Origin: Sivonenia sp049582005
GTDB taxonomy: Bacteria; Cyanobacteriota; Cyanobacteriia; Gloeobacterales; PMM-0068
Direction of reading: 5' to 3'
Assembly (NCBI GenBank): GCA_049582005.1
Contig: JBAUTB010000094.1
Location: forward strand, 1 to 34,085
Length of the DNA stretch: 34,085 bases
Shown here: positions 16,156-23,710 of the stretch, in pieces
How the letters are laid out: the number at the start of each line of letters is the position of its first letter
Numbering within the stretch: the stretch's first letter is position 1
Made by a program: the position numbers and the translations under genes
Notes under the pieces: model-generated
Seen by the model: only the letters and a program-made list of their open reading frames with translations
What the model was told of the DNA's origin: nothing
Databases searched by the model: none

Positions 16156-18960
16156 ATGCCTCAGAATACCCACGGAACTTTTGATTCAACAAATAATCTC
16201 AATAATGGTACTTTTCGGGAGACAGAGCTAATCGGTATTATTGGTGATAACAGTACTTCCTTTGAGAGGAAGGATTCTACTGAATCAGTATCTGAACAAT
16301 CTTTGCATTCTGTTGAATTGGGTTCCAATCCATCTTCTGAAAGTTCATCAGCAGATATCAAGGGGGTGACGGAGGCTAGAGGCAACCACTCTGGTGCGGC
16401 AGAAGGGGCGCAGGGTTCAGAAATGGGTGTAGTTTTGTTTGCGGAAAATCTCAAGGACAAGCTAGCCCCTGGTCTTACAGGGAAAATTAAGCCTGTTGAC
16501 GATATGAATAACATGTCAACTTTCAACAAATTGACAGCGCTTAACGGTCTGTTTCGCCAAGCGCTCAATCAAGAGGATGTTCTCAAAACAGTGGTTGCTG
16601 AGACCAGGCAGTTCCTCAAGGCTGACCGAGTCATCGTTTTTCGCCTTGACGAGGATTTGAGTGGTGTGATTACTCAAGAGTCGGTTGCTCCTGGTTTTCC
16701 AGAAACCATCGGTAGGTATACTGAAGATCCCTGCTTCAAAGATTGGTTTGCGAAGCTTTACTTGGAAGGTCGCGTCGCTGTTGTCAATGACATATATCAG
16801 ACTGACTATGCAAGATGCTACATTGAGGCTCTAGAAAGAGTCGCTGCGAGGGCCATTCTAGTCGCACCCATCATCGAAGATGAGCGGTTACTGGGCCTAT
16901 TGATTGTTCATCAGTGTTCAAGGCCCAGAGCGTGGCAGCAGCATGAGATTGATCTATTTACCCAAATAGCAATTCAGGTGGGAGTTGCTCTAGAGCGGGC
17001 GAGTTTATCAGAGCAGCGGAAAGCAGAAGTTAAACGGGCAGAACTACAGGCCAATATTACTCGTTTACTCCATAAAGATGGCCTCGACTGTGATGGTGTT
17101 CTCAAAACATCGGTGATTGAAACCAAGCAAGCCCTCAAGGCTGACCGAGTTATTGTTATTCGCCTCGATAAGGATTTGAGTGGTGTGGTTACCCAAGAAG
17201 CAGTAGCTCCTGGTTTACCGCAAGCATTGCATCGAGAAATTGAAGACCTTTACTTCAAAGAGGGGTATGTGAATTATTACCAGGAAGGTCAAGTTACAAT
17301 CATCAATGATATTCACAAAGCCAACTTTGCCCAATGTTATATTGAAGCTCAAGAAAGAGTTGCAGCTAAAGCTATTTTAGCTGCCCCGATTATTACGGAA
17401 CAACAGTTATATGGATTTTTAATTGCCCATCAATGCTCTATGCCACGGGAATGGCAACAGGCAGAGATTGATTTATTTAGCCATATAGCGATTCAAACAG
17501 GTGTCGCTCTAGACCGGGCTAGTCTCTTAGATCAACGCAAGACCGAAGCTAAGAGATTGCAATTACAGATGAGTATTACCAAAATGCTCCATCAAGAAGC
17601 ACTCAACTTAGGGAATGTACTGAAGACAACGGTTGTGGAGACTAGACAGTTTCTGAGAACAGACCGGATGATGATCTTGCGTTTTAATGAGGACATGAGT
17701 GGGGTTATTGCTCAGGAATCGGTTGTTCCTGGATTGGTGAGAACCCTGGACAGCCATATTGAAGATCCTTTCTTTGTTGAGTTGTTTACAAAGCTCTATA
17801 AAGAGGGTCAAGTATTTGTCATTAATAATATTCACGAGACAAATTATGCTAAGTGCTACATTGATGCCTTAGAAAGAGTTGGAGCCAAAGCTGTTTTGGC
17901 TGCACCGATCATCCGAGATGAGCCTCTTCTAGGTCCGCAACTGTATGGTTTGTTAATTGCCCATCACTGCTCTGGACCGCGGAATTGGTCCCAATCAGAG
18001 GTCGATTTATTTGCTCAAGTAGCGATTCAAACAGGCTTTGCTTTGGAAAGGGCTGATTTGTTGGAAAGCCGAGAAGCTGAGATAGAGAAGGTCTCCTTTC
18101 AGACAGATGCTTCCCAGTTGATCCAGATGATTCGTACATCGACAAGTCCAGAGGAAGTTCTGAAGGAGGCAGCGGAGGAAGTTAGACAGCTCTTAAAGAC
18201 AGACCAAGCGATTTTCTTGTGCTTCAATGAGGACTGGAGTGCGATTATTACCCAAGAATCCGTGGCCCCTGGTTGGCCCGAGACCATCTACCGACGCCTG
18301 GAAGACCCCGCATTTGAAGAGTGGTATGCACAACATTATAAAGAAGATAAAGTGTATGCCATCAATAGCACTCGTGAAGCTGCTGACTATTACATCAAAG
18401 CGCTCGAGCAGATTGATGCAACGGCTTACTTAGTGGCTCCGATTACCAAGGGCGAACAGTTATATGGTCTATTGATTGCTCTACAGCTCTCAGGTCCTCA
18501 GGAATGGCGGCAATCTGCGATGGATGCTTTCCATCAGATAGCGGTTCGGATCAATTTTGTTTTTGAGCAAAGAGAGATGAAAGAACAGCAAGAAGCTCTG
18601 TTGCGTGAGAAAGCAGCCCTTCTCGTGCAAGAGCAACGTGCAAGCGAAGCTTTGACTGTAATTGGGATGAGTCAAGAAGACATGGAGCGACAACGGGAGG
18701 AGTTGCAGCGACAGCAAGAGGAACTGTTGAGGCAAAAGCAGGAACTGAAGGAGCAGGGCGAGGCTGCCCGTAAAGCATTGGTAGCCGCTAGCTTAAATCA
18801 GAAGATGCTGCGGGAGCAACGGGCAGTCTTGCTAAAGCAACGGTCCGCTTTACTTAAGCAGCGCAAAGATTTGCTAGAGCGTCTGAATAGAGGAGAAGAT
18901 GGAACGGAGAAAGATAACAATGTTCTTGAAAAACTCAAGCAACTGTGGCCGTCGCGTTGA
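16156..18960 (+). CDS. Four-GAF-domain sensor protein with cyanobacteriochrome-like motifs and C-terminal coiled coil
   Basis: A 934-residue protein: residues 1-115 are Ser/Glu/Gly-rich and probably disordered; four GAF domains follow at about 120-290, 295-463, 468-640 and 648-800; residues 800-934 are a Gln/Glu/Arg/Lys-rich coiled coil. The repeats are spaced about 173 residues, showing tandem duplication. GAF1 has EDPCFKDWF (Cys193), identical in pattern to the Asp-x-Cys-Phe motif of cyanobacteriochromes, and RCYIEALERV with Cys221 at the place of the canonical bilin-linking Cys, but Tyr instead of His after it. GAF2 (Cys394) and GAF3 (Cys567) keep only the latter Cys; GAF4 has Tyr745. No kinase, GGDEF/EAL or chemotaxis output domain is present, so it must act through a partner. 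Bilin binding is inference. Confidence 0.85.
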   Translation: MPQNTHGTFDSTNNLNNGTFRETELIGIIGDNSTSFERKDSTESVSEQSLHSVELGSNPSSESSSADIKGVTEARGNHSGAAEGAQGSEMGVVLFAENLKDKLAPGLTGKIKPVDDMNNMSTFNKLTALNGLFRQALNQEDVLKTVVAETRQFLKADRVIVFRLDEDLSGVITQESVAPGFPETIGRYTEDPCFKDWFAKLYLEGRVAVVNDIYQTDYARCYIEALERVAARAILVAPIIEDERLLGLLIVHQCSRPRAWQQHEIDLFTQIAIQVGVALERASLSEQRKAEVKRAELQANITRLLHKDGLDCDGVLKTSVIETKQALKADRVIVIRLDKDLSGVVTQEAVAPGLPQALHREIEDLYFKEGYVNYYQEGQVTIINDIHKANFAQCYIEAQERVAAKAILAAPIITEQQLYGFLIAHQCSMPREWQQAEIDLFSHIAIQTGVALDRASLLDQRKTEAKRLQLQMSITKMLHQEALNLGNVLKTTVVETRQFLRTDRMMILRFNEDMSGVIAQESVVPGLVRTLDSHIEDPFFVELFTKLYKEGQVFVINNIHETNYAKCYIDALERVGAKAVLAAPIIRDEPLLGPQLYGLLIAHHCSGPRNWSQSEVDLFAQVAIQTGFALERADLLESREAEIEKVSFQTDASQLIQMIRTSTSPEEVLKEAAEEVRQLLKTDQAIFLCFNEDWSAIITQESVAPGWPETIYRRLEDPAFEEWYAQHYKEDKVYAINSTREAADYYIKALEQIDATAYLVAPITKGEQLYGLLIALQLSGPQEWRQSAMDAFHQIAVRINFVFEQREMKEQQEALLREKAALLVQEQRASEALTVIGMSQEDMERQREELQRQQEELLRQKQELKEQGEAARKALVAASLNQKMLREQRAVLLKQRSALLKQRKDLLERLNRGEDGTEKDNNVLEKLKQLWPSR

Positions 18961-18979
18961 GCGCAGGATTATCTCGGTA

Positions 18980-19534
18980 CTAACTTGTCCGGCTAGTGAG
19001 ATAAAGGTCTATGGTGTTTTCTCCTGCTCCACGGACTGCGACTTCTGCATCTCTTCCGAAGAAACTATTTAGTTTGTCTTGCTTCTCTTTCCACTTTTCC
19101 AAGGAAGCTTTAGGAGAATCGAAGCGGAGGACTAGCGTGTATCGACCGTCAATGATCTTTTCATCAAAAGCAGCCAATTTAGGAACGCCACTCTCACGGT
19201 AGGTCAGTTTCAATCGAGAGAGTGGCTCTTCCATGTGCGTTTTTTTTAGATAGACATACTGGTCAATATCTTGCAGGATTTGCTTCTGAATAGGTGTCTG
19301 CTGGCCGATATATTTTTCTAAATCTGAAGGGGGTGGATTCAAACGAGGCGCAGGTTTGACCTCATTGATTTTGAGGGGAATAGCCGCAAAAAGCGCAAAC
19401 ACCCCAAAGTAAAAGCCAATAAAGCTAAGGTTGGTCAATAAGTCGTTTTTTTCCGGAATGAAGTAGCAAACTGCAAATATTCCTAGAAATACTACAGTGA
19501 GGCCGACCACTAAGTTAGCAACAGAAAATTTCAT
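18980..19534 (-). CDS. DUF2854 family membrane protein
   Basis: A 184-residue protein with two N-terminal transmembrane segments (about residues 8-26 and 33-54), then PLKINEVKPAP and a soluble domain containing TPIQKQILQDIDQYVY. This layout and the 'LKI.E.KP.P' joint match DUF2854, found in cyanobacteria and plastid-bearing eukaryotes; its function is unknown. ATG 19534 is the first available start. It converges on the GAF gene with 19 bases between stops, so any terminator must overlap coding sequence. The downstream half is predicted to be on the cytoplasmic or stromal-equivalent side, but topology cannot be settled here. Confidence 0.75.
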   Translation of the reverse strand: MKFSVANLVVGLTVVFLGIFAVCYFIPEKNDLLTNLSFIGFYFGVFALFAAIPLKINEVKPAPRLNPPPSDLEKYIGQQTPIQKQILQDIDQYVYLKKTHMEEPLSRLKLTYRESGVPKLAAFDEKIIDGRYTLVLRFDSPKASLEKWKEKQDKLNSFFGRDAEVAVRGAGENTIDLYLTSRTS

Positions 19535-19581
19535 AGACTCATCATAAAATTTTCTGGCCTCAAAAGCATATCAAGACGGTC

Positions 19582-19959
19582 TTAGACATTTGTTTCACGT
19601 CGGGTCAGAGATTCTCGGAGTATATGTTGCGCTTCGATCCGGGCCGCAAGCCGGTCGCATACGATATCGCAAAGATCGAAGATCGCTGGGTCTGCAATGC
19701 TGTAGATCGCACTGGTTCCTTCGGCGCGGCGGCTGACAATTCCAGCATCGAGCAAAATGCGCAAGTGTTTGGATACATTGGCCTGATTGCCTTCGACCGC
19801 CTCTACTACCTCCCCCACGGTTCTATCGCTGCTCCGGAGTACCTGTAAGATTTTTAGGCGCATGGGCTCAGCCAACACCTGAAGATAGGCTGCAACCTGG
19901 ATAAGTACTGCTTGACTGAAGGTTTTCATCATCCTAACCCTAGATTCAAAAGACATCAT
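19582..19959 (-). CDS. ArsR/SmtB family transcriptional regulator
   Basis: A winged-helix repressor of up to 125 residues. LAEPMRLKILQVLRSSDRTV starts the DNA-binding domain, and ANVSKHLRILLDAGIVSRR is the recognition helix and turn, followed by the wing GTSAIYSIAD. The only cysteines are in DLCDIVCDRL, a Cys-x3-Cys pair in the last helix. BigR/SqrR sulfide sensors use one Cys in an early helix and one in a late helix, so this pair is arranged differently. Starts at 19959, 19956, 19932 and 19929 are all possible; AAGGAA precedes the first two. It is divergent from the persulfide dioxygenase gene, which suggests that it represses that gene and itself. Confidence 0.88.
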   Translation of the reverse strand: MMSFESRVRMMKTFSQAVLIQVAAYLQVLAEPMRLKILQVLRSSDRTVGEVVEAVEGNQANVSKHLRILLDAGIVSRRAEGTSAIYSIADPAIFDLCDIVCDRLAARIEAQHILRESLTRRETNV

Positions 19960-19975
19960 TTCCTTATTCTATCAG

Positions 19976-20007
19976 ACTATTCATTTATAACTAAATAACG
20001 ATATAGT
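19976..20007. promoter_or_regulatory. Candidate ArsR operator and promoter in the divergent spacer
   Basis: Within the 73-base spacer, ACTAT (19976-19980) and ATAGT (20003-20007) enclose ATTT-ATAACT-AAAT, an imperfect dyad of the size ArsR/SmtB proteins bind. TATAGT at 20002-20007 is a good -10 box for the plus-strand dioxygenase gene, so a bound repressor would cover the promoter. The -35 box is not clear. Confidence 0.4.
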
Positions 20008-20032
20008 AAGAAAAGAGATTTGGAGGCTTGAG

Positions 20033-20749
20033 ATGAGTGATCTACTATTTCGCCAATTATTCGATGCTGAATCCAGCACGTACACGTACCTGATTGCAAA
20101 CTTAGCAACGGGTTCAGCCATCCTCGTCGACCCTGTACTGGAACAAGTAGACCGGGATCTGAAGTTGCTCCAAGAACTGGGGCTTACCCTGCGCTATTGT
20201 CTGGAGACCCATGTGCACGCAGACCATATTACAGGAACGGCTCGTTTGCGAGAGGCTACAGGTTGTTTAGGGATTGTCCCTGAAAATGCTCAAACAGCCT
20301 GTGCTGACCGTTTGATCCGGGACGGTGAGTCATTAGCGCTTGGGTCGACAACGATTCAAGCGATCGCTACCCCAGGACATACCGATAGTCATATGGCCTA
20401 CCTCGTCGACGGTGACCGAGTATTGACAGGAGATGCGTTACTGATACGAGGGTGTGGTCGTACAGATTTTCAAAGTGGGGATGCTGGAACCTTATTCGAC
20501 TCTGTGACCAAGCGTTTGTTTACCCTTCCAGAGGAGACATTGGTCTATCCTGCCCATGACTATCGAGGCCATACCGTCTCGACGATTGGGGAAGAAAAGC
20601 AATGGAACGCTCGATTTGTTGGGCGAGACCGCTCAGGTTTTATAGAGTTTATGACTGATTTAGTCTTGCCCCAGCCCAAAAAGATTATGGAAGCCGTCCC
20701 TGCCAATGAGCGGTGTGGGAATGTGCCAGTCTTTGATTCCGTTAAATGA
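20033..20749 (+). CDS. ETHE1-type persulfide dioxygenase (metallo-beta-lactamase fold)
   Basis: Non-haem iron enzyme that oxidises glutathione persulfide to sulfite. The 238-residue sequence has ETHVHADHITG (metal-binding His-x-His-x-Asp-His), TPGHTDSHMAYL, LTGDALLIRGCGRTDFQ with the GCGRTDFQ signature of the ETHE1/persulfide dioxygenase clade, and YPAHDYRGH with the last His ligand. RBS GGAGG is 6 bases upstream of ATG 20033. It is followed by a rhodanese remnant and a TauE/SafE exporter and is divergent from an ArsR gene. This is the gene set of bacterial sulfide/persulfide detoxification (BigR type), in which the exporter would remove sulfite. Confidence 0.92.
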   Translation: MSDLLFRQLFDAESSTYTYLIANLATGSAILVDPVLEQVDRDLKLLQELGLTLRYCLETHVHADHITGTARLREATGCLGIVPENAQTACADRLIRDGESLALGSTTIQAIATPGHTDSHMAYLVDGDRVLTGDALLIRGCGRTDFQSGDAGTLFDSVTKRLFTLPEETLVYPAHDYRGHTVSTIGEEKQWNARFVGRDRSGFIEFMTDLVLPQPKKIMEAVPANERCGNVPVFDSVK

Positions 20750-20797
20750 TCCGTTCGCATAACCCATTACCAGCTTCCTAATGAAAGAAAACGAAAA

Positions 20798-20920
20798 ATG
20801 AACATTGCCCAAGAGAAAAAAGTACAAGAAGTCGATGCTCTAACCTTAAAAAAAGGGGTAGCTAATTCCTGTGCCATGGCCACAATATTGGCTAAATTGC
20901 CCTACAACCGGCAAAAGTAG
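20798..20920 (+). pseudogene. Internally deleted rhodanese / membrane sulfurtransferase remnant
   Basis: A 40-residue reading frame lies between the dioxygenase and exporter genes. Its start (KVQEVDALTLKK) resembles the N-terminus of rhodanese-domain proteins. Its end (ANSCAMATILAKLPYNRQK) resembles the tail of membrane rhodanese/DUF2892 proteins. The CxxGxR active-site loop and everything in the middle are missing, yet the frame is preserved to a TAG. I infer an in-frame internal deletion of a sulfurtransferase gene. An unrelated small protein is the alternative. Confidence 0.5.
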
Positions 20921-20947
20921 TAGTTTGCAGACCTAAAGGAAGCCCTC

Positions 20948-21733
20948 ATGATTTGGTTTATTGGTCATCTGCTAGCAGCCTTTATTGGCTTAAGTCTGGG
21001 GCTCATTGGAGGTGGGGGTTCTATTCTCGCTTTGCCCATCCTTGTGTATGTGATGGGAATACCCCCCAAGCCAGCGGTGGCCATGACGCTTGTAATTGTA
21101 GGGACGGTCAGCTTGTTAGGGGCGATCCCCCATTGGCGAGCCGGCAGTGTCAATCTCAAAAAGGTTGCGCTGTTTGGTCCCGCAACCATGGTTGGAGCTT
21201 ATTTAGGCGCCAGGCTAGCTGGCTCGGTTACAGATAGCTTCCAAATGTTGTTATTTGCTGCAGTGATGCTGCTCGCCTCCGTTCTCATGCTCCGCGACAA
21301 AAAAGCAGTGGTGCAAATAGCAACCTTAGAAGATGGCGTTTATGTCGAACCTGTTTACAAGTACTACTGGCTATGGCTCCTGACGGTGGGCATCGCGGTG
21401 GGAGTGCTGACCGGATTGGTTGGAGTTGGAGGTGGTTTTGCCGTCGTTCCAGCCCTCGTTCTTTTGGGAAAAACCTCGATGAAGGAAGCGATTGGGAGTT
21501 CACTGTTGATTATTGCCCTCAACTCCGCCACTGGTTTTCTAGGCTATCTCGGTCAGGTAGATTTGAACTGGGGACTGATGGGTTCGTTCATTATTGCGGC
21601 AAGTCTTGGAACGATAGGCGGAGCTCACTTGTCCCAGTTTGTTCAAGCCAGTCAATTGCGTAAGGGGTTTGCCTTCTTTCTGCTTGCGATGGGAGCATTT
21701 ATTCTGTTTCAGAATCGAGCAGCATTTCTGTAG
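20948..21733 (+). CDS. Sulfite exporter TauE/SafE family membrane protein
   Basis: A 261-residue polytopic protein of the TauE/SafE family with about eight membrane segments in two repeats. Each repeat has the family's glycine-rich motif: GLSLGLIGGGGSILALPILV near the N-terminus and GVLTGLVGVGGGFAVVPALV in the middle. RBS AAGGAAG precedes ATG 20948. Family members export sulfite, sulfoacetate or other sulfur-containing anions. Position directly after a persulfide dioxygenase, whose product is sulfite, makes sulfite export the likely role. The gene probably belongs to the same transcript as the dioxygenase. Confidence 0.92.
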   Translation: MIWFIGHLLAAFIGLSLGLIGGGGSILALPILVYVMGIPPKPAVAMTLVIVGTVSLLGAIPHWRAGSVNLKKVALFGPATMVGAYLGARLAGSVTDSFQMLLFAAVMLLASVLMLRDKKAVVQIATLEDGVYVEPVYKYYWLWLLTVGIAVGVLTGLVGVGGGFAVVPALVLLGKTSMKEAIGSSLLIIALNSATGFLGYLGQVDLNWGLMGSFIIAASLGTIGGAHLSQFVQASQLRKGFAFFLLAMGAFILFQNRAAFL

Positions 21734-21845
21734 CAAAGACGCCTATGTCCGGTGCAGGCAATCCAGAATGGCTATAGCTATGCATGAATGTTGTAAAGAG
21801 CACCTGCAGGTTTAGGCATTGAATAGTCTTAATACTAGGAGGTTT

Positions 21846-22322
21846 ATGGAGCAGCGTGGTGTAGACCTTTGGTCTCGCGGAGCGGGTTGGGTAATAGTCC
21901 AGGTCATTTTATTTGCTTTGATTGCTTTAGCGCCCCAGGTTGCTTTACCTTGGACTGCTCCTGCCTGGATATCTGTGCTTTTTGGCCTTCCACCCCTCCT
22001 TTTAGGTCTGTTTGTGTTGTTTGCCAGCATCCTTAATCTGGGGAAAAATTTAACTCCATACCCTCGTCCACTTTCTGATAGTCAACTTGTGACTATAGGA
22101 GTCTATAGCTTGGTCCGTCATCCAATGTATTTCAGTGTAATCCTGCTGTCTCTGGGCTTTTCTCTGCTGACTACTAATCCTATACGCTTGGGATTAACGG
22201 CTATGCTTTTTGTATTTTTTGATGCAAAATCTCGCCAGGAAGAGACATGGCTTAAGCAAAAATTTCCAAACTATATCCATTATCAAAAGCGCGTAAAGAA
22301 ATTAATTCCCTGGCTTTACTAG
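21846..22322 (+). CDS. Isoprenylcysteine carboxyl methyltransferase (ICMT/PEMT)-like membrane protein
   Basis: A 158-residue integral membrane protein with three to four hydrophobic segments and a C-terminal methyltransferase signature: YSLVRHPMYFSVILLSLGF (the RHPxY motif that binds S-adenosylmethionine), then DAKSRQEETWLKQKFPNYIH. The ATG at 21846 has AGGAGG three bases before it; an upstream TTG at 21819 is less likely. Bacterial members methylate unknown lipids or thiols. Genes of this kind are often found near sulfur-detoxification genes, but a direct link is inference. The gap after tauE is 112 bases, so it may have its own promoter. Confidence 0.85.
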   Translation: MEQRGVDLWSRGAGWVIVQVILFALIALAPQVALPWTAPAWISVLFGLPPLLLGLFVLFASILNLGKNLTPYPRPLSDSQLVTIGVYSLVRHPMYFSVILLSLGFSLLTTNPIRLGLTAMLFVFFDAKSRQEETWLKQKFPNYIHYQKRVKKLIPWLY

Positions 22323-22371
22323 GATATGCCTGTGGCAAAAGAAAGGAAACAATAGCCAAGCGTAGCTGATT

Positions 22372-22423
22372 TTGCATCTTTACAAAGCAGATGCTATGAT
22401 AATTCTTAACATAAACTTGTTAA
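22372..22423 (+). promoter_or_regulatory. Promoter and overlapping inverted repeat upstream of the GT4 gene
   Basis: TTGCAT (22372-22377) and TATGAT (22395-22400) are spaced exactly 17 bases, a good sigma-70 promoter. A perfect inverted repeat TTAACA-TAAACT-TGTTAA (22406-22423) starts where transcription should begin, so it looks like a repressor site. The leader to ATG 22516 is about 105 bases and includes a weak AT-rich hairpin (about 22473-22489) followed by T's. Confidence 0.5.
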
Positions 22424-22515
22424 AAGTTTTAGGAGTTCGCAATGTATTTTATGTTGCTTTCTGCAGCATAAAGATTTGAGTCTTCAAATTCTGTTTTTAC
22501 ATCAACATAGTACCT

Positions 22516-23550
22516 ATGAAAATCGCTCAAATTGCACCGCTTTGGGAACAAGTCCCCCCCCCTCGTTATGGGGGTATCGAACTAATTGTTAGTTTGCTTA
22601 CGGATGAGTTGGTTCGTCGTGGTCACGATGTGACGCTATTTGCCTCTGGGGATTCTATTACAAAAGCCTCATTGATTTCTTTTCACGATAGGGCCTTGCG
22701 TCTTGATCAGAGCGTTAAAGAACCTTCTGTTTATGAGCAGATGATGCTTAGCCATGTGTATCGAAATGCTGATCAATTCGATATAATTCACTCCCATGTT
22801 GGTTGTCCTGCCCTACCTTTTGCTGCCTTTGTTAACACTCCCACTGTTCATACAACCCATGGTATTTTTACCCCTGATAATGAAAAACTTTTTCAGCATT
22901 TTGCTGAGCATGCCTACGTCAGTATTAGCGAAGCACAACGAGAATACCGTCTGGGCTTAAATTATATTCATACCGTCTATAACGGCATCGATACGAGTAT
23001 CTACCCTTTTCAGGATAAGCCCAGCCAACCAGCCTATCTTGCGTTTGTCGGTCGTCTTTCTCCAGAAAAAGGTCCCCAAGAAGCTATTGCCATCGCTCAG
23101 GCTACAGGACTTCCGCTAAAGATGGCGGGAAAAATAGACGCTGTTGACCGAGACTTCTATGCAGAGAATTTGGCTCATCTCATTGATGGGGATCAAATTC
23201 AATATCTTGGTGAAGTTTCCCATGAACAGAAAGTAGAACTTTTAGCAGGGGCTACCGTTACCTTGTTCCCGATTACCTGGCGAGAACCGTTTGGTCTGGT
23301 GATGATTGAATCCATGGCTACGGGCACACCCGTAGTGGGTATGGCTCTTGGCTCCGTTCCCGAGGTTATTGAACACGGAAAAACAGGCTTTGTTTGCAAT
23401 AGTCGCGAAGAGATGGCAGATGCTGTCCTGGACGCGATTAAGCTGGACCGTAGAACCTGTAGACAACATGTACTCAATCGATTTAATGTTCAAAAAATGA
23501 CGGACGAATATGAGAGAGCCTATCGGATGCTCATAAAACAAAAAAAATGA
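22516..23550 (+). CDS. Family 4 glycosyltransferase
   Basis: A 344-residue GT-B fold enzyme. The N-terminal domain has PPRYGGIELIVSLLTDELV (acceptor-side glycine loop) and HSHVG. The linker TVYNGIDTSIYP and LAFVGRLSPEKGPQEAI start the nucleotide-sugar domain, and EPFGLVMIESMATGTPVVG contains the E-x7-E retaining-GT4 motif. The protein is shorter than many GT4 enzymes (360-400) but complete in motifs. It precedes a glycogen-debranching-type glucosidase by 160 bases on the same strand, an association that suggests a shared role in a glucan or glucosylated compatible solute. Donor and acceptor cannot be told. Confidence 0.88.
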   Translation: MKIAQIAPLWEQVPPPRYGGIELIVSLLTDELVRRGHDVTLFASGDSITKASLISFHDRALRLDQSVKEPSVYEQMMLSHVYRNADQFDIIHSHVGCPALPFAAFVNTPTVHTTHGIFTPDNEKLFQHFAEHAYVSISEAQREYRLGLNYIHTVYNGIDTSIYPFQDKPSQPAYLAFVGRLSPEKGPQEAIAIAQATGLPLKMAGKIDAVDRDFYAENLAHLIDGDQIQYLGEVSHEQKVELLAGATVTLFPITWREPFGLVMIESMATGTPVVGMALGSVPEVIEHGKTGFVCNSREEMADAVLDAIKLDRRTCRQHVLNRFNVQKMTDEYERAYRMLIKQKK

Positions 23551-23614
23551 TGCATTTGTTCAACCAGTAACATTTTAAGAAGTTGAATCTTTAAGTAATG
23601 CTTAAGCCTTGGAT

Positions 23615-23636
23615 ATGTCAGTATTATCCCTGACAT
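23615..23636 (+). terminator. Possible terminator after the GT4 gene
   Basis: ATGTCAG and CTGACAT form a 7 bp stem around an 8-base loop, followed a few bases later by CTTTTTG. It lies 65 bases after the GT4 stop and 75 bases before the next start. The T-run is short and interrupted, so it may instead be a protein-binding dyad for the downstream gene. Confidence 0.35.
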
Positions 23637-23710
23637 GAGACTTCTTTTTGTGATTTAGTTGTGTATGGAAATTACCATGAAACTATAGCGATCCCTGGGT
23701 ACTCTCTGGA

